Source: Centrapalus pauciflorus (Eukaryota; Streptophyta; Magnoliopsida; Asterales; Asteraceae). Taken from it: a stretch of 64,000 bases of DNA. The translations under genes and the position numbers were made by a program. Shown piece by piece: positions 61,942 to 64,000 of the stretch (position 1 is the stretch's first letter; each line of letters starts with the position of its first letter). The notes beneath the pieces were generated by a model. The model had not been told where the DNA came from, made no database searches, and saw only the letters and a list, made by a program, of their open reading frames with translations. The stretch is from the NCBI GenBank assembly GCA_020465985.1, contig JAANYP010002326.1:484001-548000 (forward strand), in the 5' to 3' direction.

Positions 61942-63090
61942 ATGTCCATCTCCTCCGCCGTCTCTTTCCTCCTCCTCCTCTGCTCCACCGCCGCCGCCGC
62001 CATCACTACCTTCTCATCAGATATCGCCGCCCTCAAAGCCATTAAAACATCCATCAACCCCACCACCATCCCTTCTTACACTTGTTTATTTTCTTGGGAT
62101 TTCACTTCTGACCCTTGCTCCCCACCTCACGCCACTCATTTTCTTTGTGGATTCTCTTGCTCCGGCAACCGAGTCACCCAACTCACCCTTGATCCCGCTG
62201 GCTACGCCGGAACACTCTCCCCACTCGTTTCTAAACTCACCCAACTCCTCACCATCGATCTCTCCGACAACAATTTCTCCGGCCCTCTTCCTAATTCCCT
62301 CTTCTTTCTCCCTAGCCTCCAAACCCTCATTCTGGGGTCCAATTCATTTTCCGGCGTAATTCCGCCTGCCATCTCCAATCTTAAATCGCTTCAAACGTTA
62401 GACGTCGCTCATAACTCGCTGTCTGGGTCATTGCCCTACACGTTGAGTTCACTCACTGAGTTGACTCGTCTCGATTTCAGTTTCAACAAATTCACAGGAC
62501 CCATCCCGGTACTCCCAAAAAGCCTCGTGCAGCTCGCGCTTAAAGGGAATTTGTTATCTGGGTACCTCAAAAGACAGTCGTTTAACGGGTTGACTCAGCT
62601 GGAGGTGGTCGACGTGAGCGAGAACTCGCTCACCGGAACGATTCCCGGGTGGTTTTTCCTCATACCTTCTCTCCAACAAGTTAATTTAGCCAACAACCGT
62701 TTCACCGGCGTCGAGGTGTTGAAGCCGATCAAAAGCAGCAACCTCGTCGCCGTCGACCTTGGATTCAATAAAATCAACGGCTACCCGCCGGCGAACTTCT
62801 CTGCGTATCCCATGTTGGCATCTCTAACACTGAGTTACAACAAATTACGAGGAAAGATTCCATTGGAGTACAGCAAGATTCCGACGTTGAGCAGGCTGTT
62901 TCTTGACGGAAATTACTTAATTGGGTTGCCGCCGAAAGAGTTTTTCTACCGGAAAACATCAATTTCAGGCAGCCTAGGGGACAATTGTTTGAAGAGTTGT
63001 CCGGTATCTTCGGAACTTTGCGTAAAATCGCAGAAACCATGGCCGATTTGCCAGCAAGCATATGGTGGGAAACTAAAACCCAAGTCATAG
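61942..63090 (+). CDS. Secreted leucine-rich-repeat protein
   Basis: Intronless, 382 aa from the ATG at 61942 (context ACCATGTCC). The frame is open 26 codons upstream, but that extension is not signal-like, whereas residues 1-22 (SAVSFLLLLCSTAAAA) make a good signal peptide. Residues 28-90 form an LRR N-terminal cap with the cysteines of YTCLFSWDFTSDPC and LCGFSCSG. About ten 23-24-residue plant extracellular LRRs follow (L-x-x-L-D-L-S-x-N-x-F-S-G-x-L/I-P), for example LLTIDLSDNNFSGPLP. The C-terminus has a cysteine cap (GDNCLKSCP...LCVKSQKPWPICQQAYGG). There is no membrane span and no kinase domain, so it is a soluble apoplastic LRR protein. It resembles the Arabidopsis receptor-like-protein-type LRR family members without TM. 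The specific orthologue and ligand are unknown. Confidence 0.85.
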   Translation: MSISSAVSFLLLLCSTAAAAITTFSSDIAALKAIKTSINPTTIPSYTCLFSWDFTSDPCSPPHATHFLCGFSCSGNRVTQLTLDPAGYAGTLSPLVSKLTQLLTIDLSDNNFSGPLPNSLFFLPSLQTLILGSNSFSGVIPPAISNLKSLQTLDVAHNSLSGSLPYTLSSLTELTRLDFSFNKFTGPIPVLPKSLVQLALKGNLLSGYLKRQSFNGLTQLEVVDVSENSLTGTIPGWFFLIPSLQQVNLANNRFTGVEVLKPIKSSNLVAVDLGFNKINGYPPANFSAYPMLASLTLSYNKLRGKIPLEYSKIPTLSRLFLDGNYLIGLPPKEFFYRKTSISGSLGDNCLKSCPVSSELCVKSQKPWPICQQAYGGKLKPKS

Positions 63091-63470
63091 AAGTCGTCAG
63101 TTCATGCTTTCTCGTAGTCGTTTCATAATTCATATCTATATTTTTTTTATGGATATTATTTTTTTAAGTAAAATCCATATTATATTTTATTATTTATTTA
63201 TGAGATCTCAGTCATTTTATAAACAAATATAATTTTTTTATTTATATTGCCGTTGGCTGCATAACACAACACAAGTGTGTCATATTTTTGCTAGCATCGT
63301 TGTTTTAAGACAGTTATTTATTAAAAAAAATATACATTTTCATTCGTCATATTTTTTTAATTTGTTTCATATAATTCAAAACTAAATATTATTTCATTTC
63401 TTAAAAATTGAAAAACATTCAACAAAATGATTACTTTGTTTGGATTTGGATATTCGAACGCCTAAAACAA
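63091..63470. other. 3' flank of the LRR gene
   Basis: Likely 3' UTR and AT-rich spacer. Nothing else recognised. Confidence 0.4.
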
Positions 63471-63473
63471 TAA

Positions 63474-63768
63474 GGTTGTGTTTGGTAGAGAGAATCGATG
63501 GAAGGATAAATGAAGACAAATTATTAGTTAGGAGACTCACAATTATGTATATCAATTCTCTATGAATTCTCAAGTTGTATAAATATATAGCTTAATATTC
63601 ATTTTTATCATTTCTCTAGCAAAGGTAGAGAATTAAGTAGAACCTAAGATTAGGGAAAGAGAAATACAACAATCATAATCTGATTATATCTTCAAGTTTC
63701 ATGTTCTAAAAAACCAAAGATTTTATCTTTATTTCTTATCTCTTCAATTCTCTTTACCAAACGTAACC
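63474..63768. mobile_element. Tourist-type MITE
   Basis: 295 bp. Ends GGTTGTGTTTGGTAGAGAGA and TCTCTTTACCAAACGTAACC are inverted, with TAA on both sides (63471-63473 and 63769-63771). Non-coding. Confidence 0.75.
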
Positions 63769-63771
63769 TAA

Positions 63772-64000
63772 GACCTCACAAAGAAACAATATGAAAGTTA
63801 CATGTTGGCTTTTGTCTTTTTCATTTGCCCTTTTTTTAAGCTTTATCCAAAATTATTTTTCTGCAAAGTACACGTACTTGGGTTTGATTGAGTGATTAAT
63901 TTAATATTTTATTTAAAATAAAATGAATTTCCATGAAATTACTGGAATGATACGCCAAATATAAACAAACAAATATAGTTTTGAAATTAGGGGTGCAATC
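63772..64000. other. Window end, possible hAT start
   Basis: AT-rich. The last bases, TTAGGGGTGCAATC, look like the first bases of another hAT-type element cut by the window edge. Confidence 0.3.

Overview
This is a window of AT-rich, repeat-dense nuclear DNA from a flowering plant. Five recognisable protein genes, three of them with GT-AG introns, sit among MITEs, Mutator-like foldback elements, Helitrons, a tRNA-derived SINE and solo LTRs. The gene set (IRX15-like, a fused HISN2, plant PTEN2, NRPB3) points to a dicot. The style of the repeats suggests an asterid, perhaps Asteraceae, but that is inference. No bacterial, organellar or rRNA signal is visible.

Genes, left to right: (1) an intronless IRX15-LIKE/DUF579 xylan-biosynthesis gene, + strand, 6815-7759. 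(2) HISN2, the bifunctional histidine-biosynthesis enzyme, - strand, five coding exons, 24480-22269, 290 aa. (3) a PTEN2-type phosphatase, + strand, twelve coding exons, 33259-39521, 586 aa. (4) NRPB3, a subunit of RNA polymerases II/IV/V, - strand, three coding exons, 47313-43326, 320 aa. (5) an intronless secreted leucine-rich-repeat protein, + strand, 61942-63090. All exon joins keep frame. The genes are unrelated housekeeping or cell-wall functions and do not form a pathway. HISN2 and PTEN2 are divergent, and a 2-kb palindrome lies between them.

Most of the rest is layered mobile DNA, and many insertions carry target-site duplications (TSDs) readable here. Examples are: a hAT-type element (2559-5189) split by a solo LTR (2792-4695); a Pack-MULE carrying an F-box fragment (5514-6593, perfect 9-bp TSD); a 2-kb foldback MULE (8104-10082, perfect 9-bp TSD); Tourist-type MITEs with TTA/TAA TSDs (12125, 25019, 51244, 63474); a SINE with an 11-bp TSD (13888-14064); and a Helitron (51565-52164) next to a Tourist element.

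The most striking pattern is a set of twelve short elements whose ends abut (TA)n microsatellites. They occur as beads on a string that share TA tracts: 14717-18889 (three), 30906-32289 (three), 54393-56111 (four), plus singles at 48597 and 53277. Several share a terminus resembling GGTTCAATGG and an internal layout (pyrimidine tract, ATGCAT-containing minisatellite, a conserved CCCTTTTGCCATT block). The four-bead cluster fills the loop of a 4.6-kb foldback (53634-58207) whose right arm was later split by a solo LTR (56222-57542).
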